NCBI GenBank assembly: GCA_031285115.1
Contig: JAITWU010000123.1
Span: forward strand, 1-13,843
DNA: 13,843 nt
DNA from: Azonexus sp.
GTDB lineage: Bacteria; Pseudomonadota; Gammaproteobacteria; Burkholderiales; Rhodocyclaceae
Reading direction: 5' to 3'
Made by a program: the position numbers and the translations under genes
In this document: positions 1 to 7,141 of the stretch, piece by piece
Numbering within the stretch: position 1 is the first letter of the stretch
How the letters are laid out: the number at the start of each line of letters is the position of its first letter
The notes under the pieces: model-generated
What the model saw: the letters and a program-made list of their open reading frames with translations, nothing else
Database searches by the model: none
Told to the model about the DNA's origin: nothing

Positions 1-366
1 GACCCGAAGCTCGCCAAAACGCCCGCCGAGGCGCTGACGGCCATGTTCAAGCTGGAAAAAGACCGCTACGACCCGGAATTGCTGCAACTGTTCGTCAAAT
101 CCATCGGCATCTACCCGCCCGGCAGCTTCGTCGCCCTCTCCGACGGCAGCATCGGTTTAGTCGTCGAAAGCAACAGCAGCGACCTGCTGCACCCGCTGAT
201 CATGCTGCACGACCCCGAAATCCCGCGTAACGAAGCCTTGCTGCTTGATCTGCGCGAAACCGGCTCGACCATCGAAAGCGTCCTCAGCCCGGCCAAACTA
301 CCGCCGGAAGTGGTCGAATACCTCGCCCCGCGTGGCCGCATCGACTATTACGTCGATGGGAGGTGA
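1..366 (+). CDS. HD-GYP domain phosphodiesterase, C-terminal fragment (partial at window start)
   Basis: The frame is open from the first base of the window and ends at TGA 364-366, so only the last 121 residues are seen. The segment (LEKDRYDPELLQLFVKSIGIYPPGSFVALSDGSIGLVVE) matches the tail of HD-GYP proteins. There, the last helices of the HD fold are followed by a small beta-rich extension with the IGIYPPGS and GxVV pattern. HD-GYP enzymes hydrolyse cyclic-di-GMP and so influence motility and biofilm formation. The catalytic HD and GYP motifs lie upstream of the window, so activity cannot be judged here. An internal ATG at 43 is not a credible start, because homology-like sequence continues upstream of it. 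A repeat palindrome begins three bases after the stop codon and may serve as the transcript end. Confidence 0.8.
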   Translation, partial: DPKLAKTPAEALTAMFKLEKDRYDPELLQLFVKSIGIYPPGSFVALSDGSIGLVVESNSSDLLHPLIMLHDPEIPRNEALLLDLRETGSTIESVLSPAKLPPEVVEYLAPRGRIDYYVDGR

Positions 367-368
367 AT

Positions 369-459
369 CAGGTGTCAGGATTCAGGGGACAGGTTTCAGT
401 CCAGTTTCCGCGCCTTCGGCGCGCATATTTTTCTGTACCCTGAATCCTGAAACCTGAAG
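369..459. repeat. Heptad-array palindrome, copy 1
   Basis: CAG(G)-starting heptads run at exact 7-base spacing from 369 (369, 376, 383, 390, 397). On the far side, CCTG heptads run at 439, 446 and 453. The two arrays mirror each other around a GC hairpin, CGCGCC-TTC-GGCGCG, at 409-423. Within them, arm 376-387 pairs perfectly with arm 438-449. A second copy lies at 11374-11468 in opposite orientation, and 383-426 is identical over 44 bases to the reverse complement of 11411-11454. The element starts just after the HD-GYP stop codon. It could fold in RNA and act as a 3' end or terminator, but there is no clean T-tract. Confidence 0.8.
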
Positions 460-461
460 TT

Positions 462-548
462 GTAGGATGGGTGGAGCGCAGCGATACCCATCATGCGGTG
501 GCGAACATCGCAAAACCGTTGGGTTTCGCTGCGCTCTACCCAACCTAC
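462..548. repeat. GTAGG...CCTAC inverted repeat upstream of rhlE
   Basis: Two 31-base arms, 462-492 and 518-548, are imperfect inverted repeats that match at about 26 of 31 positions by eye. The arms begin GTAGGATGGGTGGAGCGCAG and, read on the opposite strand, GTAGGTTGGGTAGAGCGCAG, with a 25-base spacer. Elements of this pattern (GTAGG-TGGG-AGCGCAGCG) are scattered widely in proteobacterial intergenic DNA and often yield spurious short protein predictions. The element abuts the heptad palindrome, so the whole HD-GYP to rhlE gap before 549 is repetitive. It lies 50 bases upstream of the rhlE start codon, so it could supply or interfere with the rhlE promoter. Confidence 0.8.
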
Positions 549-586
549 GAAACTACGAAACTCAACCGCATTACCCCTTTTTTCCC

Positions 587-590
587 GGAG
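587..590 (+). promoter_or_regulatory. Ribosome binding site fixing the rhlE start
   Basis: GGAG at 587-590 sits eight bases before ATG 599-601. The same frame is open further upstream to ATG 467, but that extension would translate the inverted repeat at 462-548. The site therefore selects 599 as the start. Confidence 0.7.
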
Positions 591-598
591 TTTTTTTT

Positions 599-1867
599 AT
601 GTTGTTTTCCCAACTCGGCCTCCATGCCGAAATCCAGCGCGCTGTTGCCGAACAGGGCTACGACACGCCAACGCCCATCCAGCAGCAAGCCATTCCCGCC
701 GTGCTCGCCGGGCATGACCTGATGGCGACGGCGCAGACCGGCACTGGCAAAACCGCCGGTTTTACGCTGCCGATCCTGCATCTCCTCGCTGCCCGCCCGC
801 TGCCGCAACGCCCGGCAAAAACGCCGCGCGTGCTGGTGCTGACGCCGACGCGCGAACTGGCGATCCAGGTCGAAGAAAGCGTGCAAACCTACGGCCAGCA
901 TCTGCCCATCAACTCGCTCGCCGTTTTTGGCGGCGTCGGCATCAACCCGCAGATTGCCGCGCTGCGCCGGGGCGTTGACATCTTGGTGGCGACGCCGGGG
1001 CGTTTGCTCGACCATGTGCAGCAAAAAACACTCGATTTGAGCGGCATCGGGATTTTCGTCCTCGACGAAGCCGACCGTATGCTCGACATGGGCTTTATCC
1101 GCGACATCCGTAAAATCATCGCCCTCTTGCCGAAAAAGCGGCAAAACCTGATGTTTTCCGCCACCTTCTCGCCGGAAATCCGCGAACTGGCGGCGGGACT
1201 GTTACAGCAACCCGTCTCGGTCGACGTCGCGCCGCGCAACACGGCGGCGGAAACGGTGACGCAGCGCGTCATCGAAACCAACCGCGAGCAGAAAAAAGAA
1301 CTCCTGAAACACCTGTTCGCCACGCGCGGCCTCCATCAGGCGCTGATCTTCGCCCGCACCAAACACGGCGCCGACGCCCTGGCGCGCGCCCTCGACAAAG
1401 CGGGCGTCAAAGCCGCCGCCATTCACGGCGACAAAACCCAGGGCGCGCGCACGCGGGCGCTGGGCGATTTCAAGGACGGCAAACTGACGGCCCTGGTCGC
1501 CACCGACATCGCCGCCCGTGGCATCGACATCGACGCTTTACCCTACGTCATCAACTTTGAACTGCCCAACGTCGCCGAAGACTACGTCCACCGCATTGGC
1601 CGCACTGGCCGGGCGGGCATGGCGGGCGAAGCGATTTCACTGGTCTGCCATGACGAGCGCGGCCAGTTGAAAGACATCGAAAAACTCATCAAACGCAGCA
1701 TCGAGCGCGTCGTCATCCCCGGCTTTGAACCCGCCGCCGTCGCCGCCCCGCGCCCGGCCCCGCCGCCCCGGCCACAACATCCATCGCGTAACCCGCCCGG
1801 CGGGCGGCAAAGCCAAAACAAACCCGGCGGCCCAGCCCAGCATCGGAGCGGCAGTCGGCATCGTTGA
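599..1867 (+). CDS. rhlE: ATP-dependent RNA helicase, DEAD-box, RhlE subfamily
   Basis: This is a 422-aa DEAD-box RNA helicase that unwinds or remodels RNA duplexes in the cytoplasm, typically in ribosome assembly, cold response and RNA decay. Motifs appear in order. The Q-motif region is FSQLGL...TPIQQQAIP, residues 3-33. Motif I is AQTGTGKT with Lys51, Ia is PTRELA at 83-88, Ib is TPGR at 132-135, II is DEAD at 156-159 and III is SAT at 187-189. Motif V is around [10 protein letters not shown] at 301-310, and VI is [10 protein letters not shown] at 331-340. The tail from about 380 is Pro/Arg/Gly/Gln rich and probably binds RNA, as in RhlE proteins. The short tail and the FSQLGL opening favour RhlE over SrmB, DbpA or DeaD. 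ATG 599 was chosen because it has a GGAG site and the protein then begins at the Q motif. The gene is monocistronic and convergent with the SNF2 gene. Confidence 0.93.
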   Translation: MLFSQLGLHAEIQRAVAEQGYDTPTPIQQQAIPAVLAGHDLMATAQTGTGKTAGFTLPILHLLAARPLPQRPAKTPRVLVLTPTRELAIQVEESVQTYGQHLPINSLAVFGGVGINPQIAALRRGVDILVATPGRLLDHVQQKTLDLSGIGIFVLDEADRMLDMGFIRDIRKIIALLPKKRQNLMFSATFSPEIRELAAGLLQQPVSVDVAPRNTAAETVTQRVIETNREQKKELLKHLFATRGLHQALIFARTKHGADALARALDKAGVKAAAIHGDKTQGARTRALGDFKDGKLTALVATDIAARGIDIDALPYVINFELPNVAEDYVHRIGRTGRAGMAGEAISLVCHDERGQLKDIEKLIKRSIERVVIPGFEPAAVAAPRPAPPPRPQHPSRNPPGGRQSQNKPGGPAQHRSGSRHR

Positions 1868-1892
1868 GGTTTTTTGTAAATTATTCGGTACT

Positions 1893-2147
1893 TATAGTCG
1901 TTCCGCAAAATAATCAGACATATCGGGCGCTTGCCCGAGCCTGATGCAAAACAGCCAGTTCGGCGCAATCGTCCCTCTCCCCTTGCGGGAGAGGGGTTGG
2001 GGAGTGGGGGCGCACCTGCAAGCGCCGCACCCCTCTCCCTCTTTCCCTCTCCCGCAAGGGGAGAGGGACGGCCGCGCCGAGCTGACTGTTTTGCATCAGG
2101 TTCGGGCAAGCGCCCGATATGTCTGATTATTTTGCGGAACGACTATA
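1893..2147. mobile_element. 255-bp Correia-like palindromic MITE between convergent genes
   Basis: This element fills most of the 322-base gap between rhlE and the SNF2 gene. Arms 1893-1995 and 2045-2147 are both 103 bases and align without gaps with six mismatches, all transitions; the spacer is 49 bases. The tips read TATAGTCGTTCCGCAAAATA on both strands, so the element begins and ends in TATA, consistent with a TA target duplication. Each arm carries a small hairpin CGGGC-GCTT-GCCCG (1924-1937 in the left arm). The arms end inward in CCCTCTCCCC/GGGAGAGGG, a motif common in proteobacterial intergenic repeats. There is no open frame for a transposase, so it would move only in trans. Neisserial Correia elements, as recalled, also begin TATAGTGG, with A-rich sequence and ATCAG following. 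The similarity is to the tip only. It may also act as a bidirectional terminator. Confidence 0.75.
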
Positions 2148-2189
2148 TAACCCGCAGGCACTTCTGAATGCCTTGAATTGGCAAGGCAA

Positions 2190-5100
2190 TTACTCCGGCA
2201 ACGGCTCAAACAGCGCCGCTAAATCGTCGTTGCCGAATTTGACTTCAACGTTGCGATCTTCCGAGAGTATGCCCGCCGCCAGTTCGGCTTTGCGGTCTTG
2301 CAGGGCGAGGATTTTTTCTTCGATGCTGCCGCGCACGATCAGTTTGTAGACGAATACCGGCTTCTCTTGCCCGAGGCGGTGGGCGCGGTCGGTGGCCTGG
2401 TTTTCGACGGCGGGGTTCCACCACGGGTCGTAGTGGATGACGGTGTCGGCGGCGGTCAGGTTGAGGCCGACGCCGCCAGCTTTGAGGCTGATGAGGAAGA
2501 TCGGGATTTCGCCTTCCTGAAAGCGGCGGATCGGCGTTTCGCGGTCGACGGTGTCGCCGGTCAGCGTCACGTAGGGGATTTTGGCGGCCTTCAGTTCCTG
2601 CTCGATCAAGGCCAGCATACTGGTGAATTGCGAGAAGACGAGAATTTTGCGGGCTTCGTCGACCAGTTCCGGCAGCATCGCCATCAATAAATCGAGTTTC
2701 GCCCGTTCTTTGACTTTTCTCGCCGCCGCCGCTTTGACGAGGCGCGGGTCGCAGCAGACCTGACGCAGTTTCAAAAGCGCGTCGAGAATGACGATCTGGC
2801 TGCGGGCGAAGCCTTTTTGCGCGATTTCGTCGCGCACTTTGCTGTCCATCGCGGCGCGCACGGTTTCGTACAAATCGCGCTGGCCGCCTTCGAGTTCGAC
2901 GCTGCGGATGATGATGGTTTTGGGCGGCAGTTCGCGCGCCACGTCTTCTTTTTTGCGGCGCAGGATGAAGGGCCGGATGCGTCGGGCGAGGAGCTGGCTG
3001 CGCTGGCTGTCGCCCTGTTTTTCAATCGGCGTGCGCCAATGGCGGGTGAATTGACGGGCGGCGCCCAAGAAGCCGGGGAGCAGAAAGTCGAACTGGCTCC
3101 ACAATTCGCCGAGGTGGTTTTCCAAGGGCGTGCCGGTCAGGCACAGGCGATGCCGCGCGGCGATTTTGCGCACGGCTTCGGCGCTGCGGCTCTGGGCGTT
3201 TTTGACGGTTTGCGCTTCGTCGAGGATGAGCAGGTGGTAGTGGTGCGGCATCAGTTCGTCGGCGTCGCGCCAGAGCAGCGGGTAGGTGGTGAGGACGACA
3301 TCGTGGTCGGGAATGTCGCCGAAGCGGCTTTTGCGCTCCGGGCCGTGCAGGGAGAGGACGCGCAAGGCCGGGGCGAAGCGTTCGGCTTCGCTTTTCCAGT
3401 TGAAGATGAGCGAGGTCGGCAAAATGATGAGGGCGGGGCGGTCGAGCCGTCCGGCTTCTTTTTCGAGCAGGAGGTGGGCGAGCGTCTGCGCGGTTTTGCC
3501 AAGGCCCATGTCGTCGGCGAGGATGCCGGAGAGGTTCTGGGCGCGGAGAAATTGCAGCCAGGCGAGGCCCTCTTTCTGGTACGGGCGCAAAGCCAGACGA
3601 AGTCCTGCGGGCGGCTCGATGTCGGCGATGCCCTGGGCCGATTGCAGGCGTTCGGCCAGGGCCAGAACGTCGCGCTGGCCGCGAAATTGCCAGCGGCTGG
3701 TGTCGTTCAGTTCAGCCAGACGCGGCGCGTCGAAACGCGACAGGCGGAGCGTCTCGCCGCCGCCAAAGCCGTCGAACAGGTCGATCAGCGTCGCCGCCAG
3801 CGGTTTGACGCGGCCCGCCGGGACGCGCAGGCGTTTGCCTTCGGCGGTGTGCAGTTCGACGTTTTCGTCATCGGCGATGCGGGCGAGTTCGCTGCCTTCG
3901 AGCCAGCGCGGGTCGCGGCGAAAGAGCGCGGCCAAAAGCGGCGCCAGCGGCAGGCGCTGGCCTTCGACGATGATGCCCATGTCGAGGTCGAACCAGCCGT
4001 TGCCAGCGTCGACCAGATCGGCTTCCCAGGCGTCGACTTCAATGATGTGGTGGCGGAAATCGTCAGGAAATTCGATCTGCCAGCCAGCCGCTTTCAGTGT
4101 CTCGACGCCGTCGCGCATGAAGCTCGCCCAGGCGGTTTCGTCGGCGAGGCCGTAAAGCCCTTCCGGGGCGCTGCCGAAGGTGTGCAGGGTGTGCCCCGGC
4201 ACGCGCTGCATCCCGCTTTCGGCAAGCGCCGCCAGGGCTTCGGCCTCGGCCTCCGGGCGGCGTTTGAGGCGCACGGTTTCGCCTTCCGGCAAGGTGATGA
4301 ATTCGCTTTTTTCTTCTGGCCGGATGTCAGCGTCGGCGTAGCGAAAGGTGATGCGGGCGACGTCGAACAGGTCGCCCGCGAAGCTCGCCGCATAGTTGCG
4401 CCAGGCGCGTTGACCGTGGATGTTCAGGGTTTCGAGCCGGAGAATGGCTTGCAGCGGCGCATCGACGAGACGCAGACGGGCGCTGGCGTCTTCGGCGGGC
4501 AGCGGCAGATCGGGGGCGAGTTCGGAGAGGGCCTCGGCGACCACCGCCGCTTCTTTGCTGGAGAGCGGCGGCAGGGCAAAGAGGCGGCTGATCACTGCCG
4601 GGTTGCCCGCCACTTCGAGCGGCCCGGCTTCGTTCTGAATACAGTCGATATACCACGGCGGGGCGACGCCGATGACCATCGTCGCCGCCGGTTCCGGCTT
4701 GAGGTAGGGGCGTTGCAGGCCGTGGCGGTCGACTTGCCAGCCGACGCTGGCCGGGCGTGTTTCGCCTTCGGCGAGCGGCAGATTGAGGTCGGATTTGGCG
4801 TAAAGGCGGTGGCTGGCCGCCATGCGTTGCAAAATTTCCGCCCCGTGCTTTGGCCCCAGGCCAAAGGCGCGGATGCCGATTTCATGGCTGCGCTCGGCCC
4901 AGATGAGGCGCAGGATGCCGAGGTCTTCTTCATTGACATACTGCGGCGGGGCGACCAGGGCGCGGTCGACTTTCCACCATTCCTCGGCATTTTCGGGATA
5001 TTTGCCTTTGCGGATTTCGACCCCGAACTGGCGGCGGTCGGAAGTCCATTTGAGGATGTAGAACAATTGCTGCCGGACGCCAGCGGGCCGCGCCTTCTTT

Positions 5101-5468
5101 TTGGCGACGGCCAGCGAGACGCGGCGCAGGTCTTCGACCCAGGAGAGGACGCTGCTGCTGACCTGGCTCTTGGGCGCGCGGGCGGTCAGCCCCTTCAACA
5201 ACATCGCCGCGACATGCTTGCAATGTTGCCCGACCGGGCAGGTGCAGCGGCTGACCAGCATCGGCTCGCCGCGCTGGTTTTGCGTCAGATAAGCCTGGGC
5301 GACATAAGGCGCGCGCGCCGAGCCGGGCACGGTGGCGCGGACGCGGTCGTTGGCGATGGAGAAATTGCTGACCAGATCGACGTAAGGCCGCGCCTTGGTG
5401 ATGTCGCGGCTGGTGAACCAGTCGTGGATGTCGCTCTCGCTGTAGGTGTCGAGGGTGGCGGCGGGCAT
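2190..5468 (-). CDS. SWIM zinc-finger SNF2-family helicase/ATPase
   Basis: This is a 1092-aa SNF2-type DNA translocase. A SWIM zinc finger (CxC...CxH: Cys75, Cys77, Cys83, His85) lies near the N-terminus. A long middle region of about residues 90-620 has no motif I recognise, though bacterial SNF2 proteins often carry an associated domain there. The ATPase core follows: GLGKT with Lys658, DEAQ at 750-753, a C-terminal helicase lobe, and motif VI QATDRAHRLGQ at 1024-1034. SNF2 enzymes move along duplex DNA and displace proteins without strand separation; the target of this bacterial subgroup is not well defined. SWIM plus this length argues against RapA/HepA. The frame is open back to 5915, but that extension lies inside ubiB. 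ATG at 5468-5466 overlaps the ubiB stop by one base (TGATG), so translation is probably coupled. The stop is TAA at 2192-2190. Confidence 0.9.
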   Translation of the reverse strand: MPAATLDTYSESDIHDWFTSRDITKARPYVDLVSNFSIANDRVRATVPGSARAPYVAQAYLTQNQRGEPMLVSRCTCPVGQHCKHVAAMLLKGLTARAPKSQVSSSVLSWVEDLRRVSLAVAKKKARPAGVRQQLFYILKWTSDRRQFGVEIRKGKYPENAEEWWKVDRALVAPPQYVNEEDLGILRLIWAERSHEIGIRAFGLGPKHGAEILQRMAASHRLYAKSDLNLPLAEGETRPASVGWQVDRHGLQRPYLKPEPAATMVIGVAPPWYIDCIQNEAGPLEVAGNPAVISRLFALPPLSSKEAAVVAEALSELAPDLPLPAEDASARLRLVDAPLQAILRLETLNIHGQRAWRNYAASFAGDLFDVARITFRYADADIRPEEKSEFITLPEGETVRLKRRPEAEAEALAALAESGMQRVPGHTLHTFGSAPEGLYGLADETAWASFMRDGVETLKAAGWQIEFPDDFRHHIIEVDAWEADLVDAGNGWFDLDMGIIVEGQRLPLAPLLAALFRRDPRWLEGSELARIADDENVELHTAEGKRLRVPAGRVKPLAATLIDLFDGFGGGETLRLSRFDAPRLAELNDTSRWQFRGQRDVLALAERLQSAQGIADIEPPAGLRLALRPYQKEGLAWLQFLRAQNLSGILADDMGLGKTAQTLAHLLLEKEAGRLDRPALIILPTSLIFNWKSEAERFAPALRVLSLHGPERKSRFGDIPDHDVVLTTYPLLWRDADELMPHHYHLLILDEAQTVKNAQSRSAEAVRKIAARHRLCLTGTPLENHLGELWSQFDFLLPGFLGAARQFTRHWRTPIEKQGDSQRSQLLARRIRPFILRRKKEDVARELPPKTIIIRSVELEGGQRDLYETVRAAMDSKVRDEIAQKGFARSQIVILDALLKLRQVCCDPRLVKAAAARKVKERAKLDLLMAMLPELVDEARKILVFSQFTSMLALIEQELKAAKIPYVTLTGDTVDRETPIRRFQEGEIPIFLISLKAGGVGLNLTAADTVIHYDPWWNPAVENQATDRAHRLGQEKPVFVYKLIVRGSIEEKILALQDRKAELAAGILSEDRNVEVKFGNDDLAALFEPLPE

Positions 5469-6988
5469 CAGATGAATGGAAGAGCGAGGAGCGCCGCCAG
5501 CAGTGCGGCGATGACGGCGAGCCAGATGGTCTGGCGGTTTTGCGCGGCGATCAGGCGTTCGAGCTGCGGTTGCAGGTCGGGCGCGGCGGGCCGGTTGAGC
5601 GCCTGATGCGCAAGGCGCGGCAGATGCGGCAGACTGCGCGCCAGTTGCGGGATTTCCTGCTTGAAGCCGCGGATGAGGCCGCGCCAGCCGATTTGCTCGC
5701 TCATCCAGCGTTCGAGAAAGGGCTTGGCGGTTTTCCACAAATCGAGTTCGGGGTCGAGCTGGCGGCCCAAGCCTTCGATATTGAGGAGCGTCTTTTGCAG
5801 CATGACCAGTTGCGGCTGGATTTCGACATTGAAGCGGCGTGAGGTCTGGAACAAGCGGAGCAGCAATTTGCCGAAGGAAATGTCCTTGAGCGGACGGTCG
5901 AAAATCGGCTCGCAAACGGCGCGGATGGAAGCCTCGAATTCATCGACGCGCGTCTCCGGGGGCGCCCAGCCGGATTCGATGTGGGCTTCGGCGACGCGCT
6001 TGTAGTCGCGGCGAAAGAAAGCGAGAAAATTTTGCGCCAGATAGTTTTTGTCGCTGTCGGTGAGCGTGCCGACAATGCCGAAATCGAGCGCGATATAGCG
6101 GCCATCGGGAGCGACAAAAATGTTGCCGGGGTGCATGTCGGCATGAAAAAAACCATCGCGGAAAACCTGGGTGAAGAATATTTCGACCCCGGCCGCCGAC
6201 AGTTTTTTGAGGTTGATGCCCTCGGCGCGCAGGCGCTCGGTCTGCGATATGGGCGTGCCCTGCATCCGCTCCATGACCATCACCGTCGAGCGGCACCAGT
6301 CCCAATACACTTCCGGCACGATGAGGAGTCTGGAGTCGGCAAAATTGCGCCGCAGTTGCGAGGCGTTGGCGGCTTCACGCATCAAATCCAGCTCGTCCCT
6401 CAGGTATTTGGCGAATTCGGCGACCACCTCCCGTGGCTTGAGGCGCTTGCCCTCAGACCACAGCGTTTCGAGCAGCAAGGCGAAATTATCCATCAGCGCC
6501 AGATCGTGCTCGATGACCGGGCGCATGTTGGGACGCAGGATTTTGACCGCCACCGGGTGCCCGCCGTCTTCTTCTTTGAGACGGGCGAAATGCACCTGAG
6601 CGATCGAGGCCGAGGCTTCCGGAACCGGGTTGAATTCGGCAAAGACTTCACTCGCCGGGCGGCCATAGGCTTTTTCGATTTCCCGCAGGGCCAGCGCCGA
6701 ATCAAAAGGCGGCACGCGGTCTTGCAGCTTGGCGAGTTCGTCGGCAAGGTCGGGCGGCAACAAATCGCGGCGGGTGGACAACACCTGGCCGAACTTGACG
6801 AAAATCGGCCCCAGGGCTTCCAGCGCCAGGCGCAGACGCTCGGCGCGCGGCGCCGATAAGTCGCGCCAGAATTGCAGGACATTGGCGAGGCGCGCCAGAC
6901 GGCCGCTCGGCTCATGTTCGAGCACCATTTCGTCGAGGCCGAAACGGCTGGCGACGGCGGCGATTTTCAAGAGGCGAAAGAGGCGCAT
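5468..6988 (-). CDS. ubiB: Ubiquinone biosynthesis protein kinase-like UbiB
   Basis: This is a 506-aa member of the UbiB/ABC1/ADCK atypical kinase family, needed for aerobic ubiquinone synthesis at the inner membrane. It probably acts as an ATPase that handles lipid intermediates rather than as a protein kinase. The family KxGQ motif is VKFGQ with Lys65. An SASIAQVH loop at 126-133 replaces a normal P-loop. The ATP-binding lysine is VAVK, Lys149. The HADMHPGN catalytic loop is at 282-289 and DFG at 302-304. The C-terminus (about 484-506) is hydrophobic, matching the usual membrane anchor. The length fits the family, and MRLFRLLKI is a typical opening. No good Shine-Dalgarno precedes the start. 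It is first in a two-gene unit with the SNF2 gene. It is not next to ubiE or ubiJ on its upstream side, where actP lies instead. Confidence 0.93.
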   Translation of the reverse strand: MRLFRLLKIAAVASRFGLDEMVLEHEPSGRLARLANVLQFWRDLSAPRAERLRLALEALGPIFVKFGQVLSTRRDLLPPDLADELAKLQDRVPPFDSALALREIEKAYGRPASEVFAEFNPVPEASASIAQVHFARLKEEDGGHPVAVKILRPNMRPVIEHDLALMDNFALLLETLWSEGKRLKPREVVAEFAKYLRDELDLMREAANASQLRRNFADSRLLIVPEVYWDWCRSTVMVMERMQGTPISQTERLRAEGINLKKLSAAGVEIFFTQVFRDGFFHADMHPGNIFVAPDGRYIALDFGIVGTLTDSDKNYLAQNFLAFFRRDYKRVAEAHIESGWAPPETRVDEFEASIRAVCEPIFDRPLKDISFGKLLLRLFQTSRRFNVEIQPQLVMLQKTLLNIEGLGRQLDPELDLWKTAKPFLERWMSEQIGWRGLIRGFKQEIPQLARSLPHLPRLAHQALNRPAAPDLQPQLERLIAAQNRQTIWLAVIAALLAALLALPFI

Positions 6989-7041
6989 GAGGCGTGAAAA
7001 GCCGGTCGATCCGGGAAAAAGACAAACGGCGATGTTAACAC

Positions 7042-7058
7042 GCCGCCGCCACGGCGGC
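7042..7058. other. GC hairpin in the ubiB leader region
   Basis: GCCGCCG at 7042-7048 pairs perfectly with CGGCGGC at 7052-7058 around a 3-base loop, about 55 bases upstream of the ubiB start. No T-tract follows on either strand, so it is not a convincing terminator. No clear promoter hexamers were found in the 6989-7082 gap. Confidence 0.35.
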
Positions 7059-7089
7059 TTTGGCGTTTTGCCGCAGAGAAGATAATTAA

Positions 7090-7122
7090 AAAGGCCGGGC
7101 TTCTTGCGAAGCGCCGGCCTTT
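7090..7122 (-). terminator. Intrinsic terminator of the yjcH-actP operon
   Basis: On the minus strand, CAAAGGCCGG-(C)-GCTTC-GCAA-GAAGC-CCGGCCTTT forms a long hairpin with one bulge, followed by TTTTTAATTA. It starts about 20 bases after the actP stop codon. The outer stem is 7090-7098 with 7114-7122, and the inner stem is 7099-7103 with 7108-7112. It separates actP from ubiB, which has the same orientation. Confidence 0.85.
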
Positions 7123-7141
7123 GCCGTGTTGCGGGTCAGGT

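Noticed and set aside
369..459. Short CRISPR-like array
   Set aside because: The repeat unit is 7 bases with 3 variable bases and switches to its complement after the hairpin. There are no spacers and no cas genes.
467..598. 44-codon N-terminal extension of rhlE
   Set aside because: It would translate the GTAGG repeat into the familiar spurious peptide. The RBS and Q motif place the start at 599.
2169..2188. Terminator for the SNF2 gene (TGCCTT / AAGGCA stem)
   Set aside because: The stem is only six base pairs with an 8-base loop and has no T-tract on the minus strand. The large palindrome just beyond is a better candidate.
2817..5606. 929-codon open frame on the + strand
   Set aside because: It lies antisense to the SNF2 gene, whose protein carries clear SWIM, GLGKT, DEAQ and HRLGQ motifs. 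The + frame product is low-complexity Ala/Gly/Phe/Val/Asp sequence with no domain, a typical high-GC shadow.
5469..5915. 149-codon N-terminal extension of the SNF2 frame
   Set aside because: It is wholly inside ubiB in another frame, is Arg/Ala/Pro rich without motifs, and the internal ATG at 5468 couples neatly to the ubiB stop.
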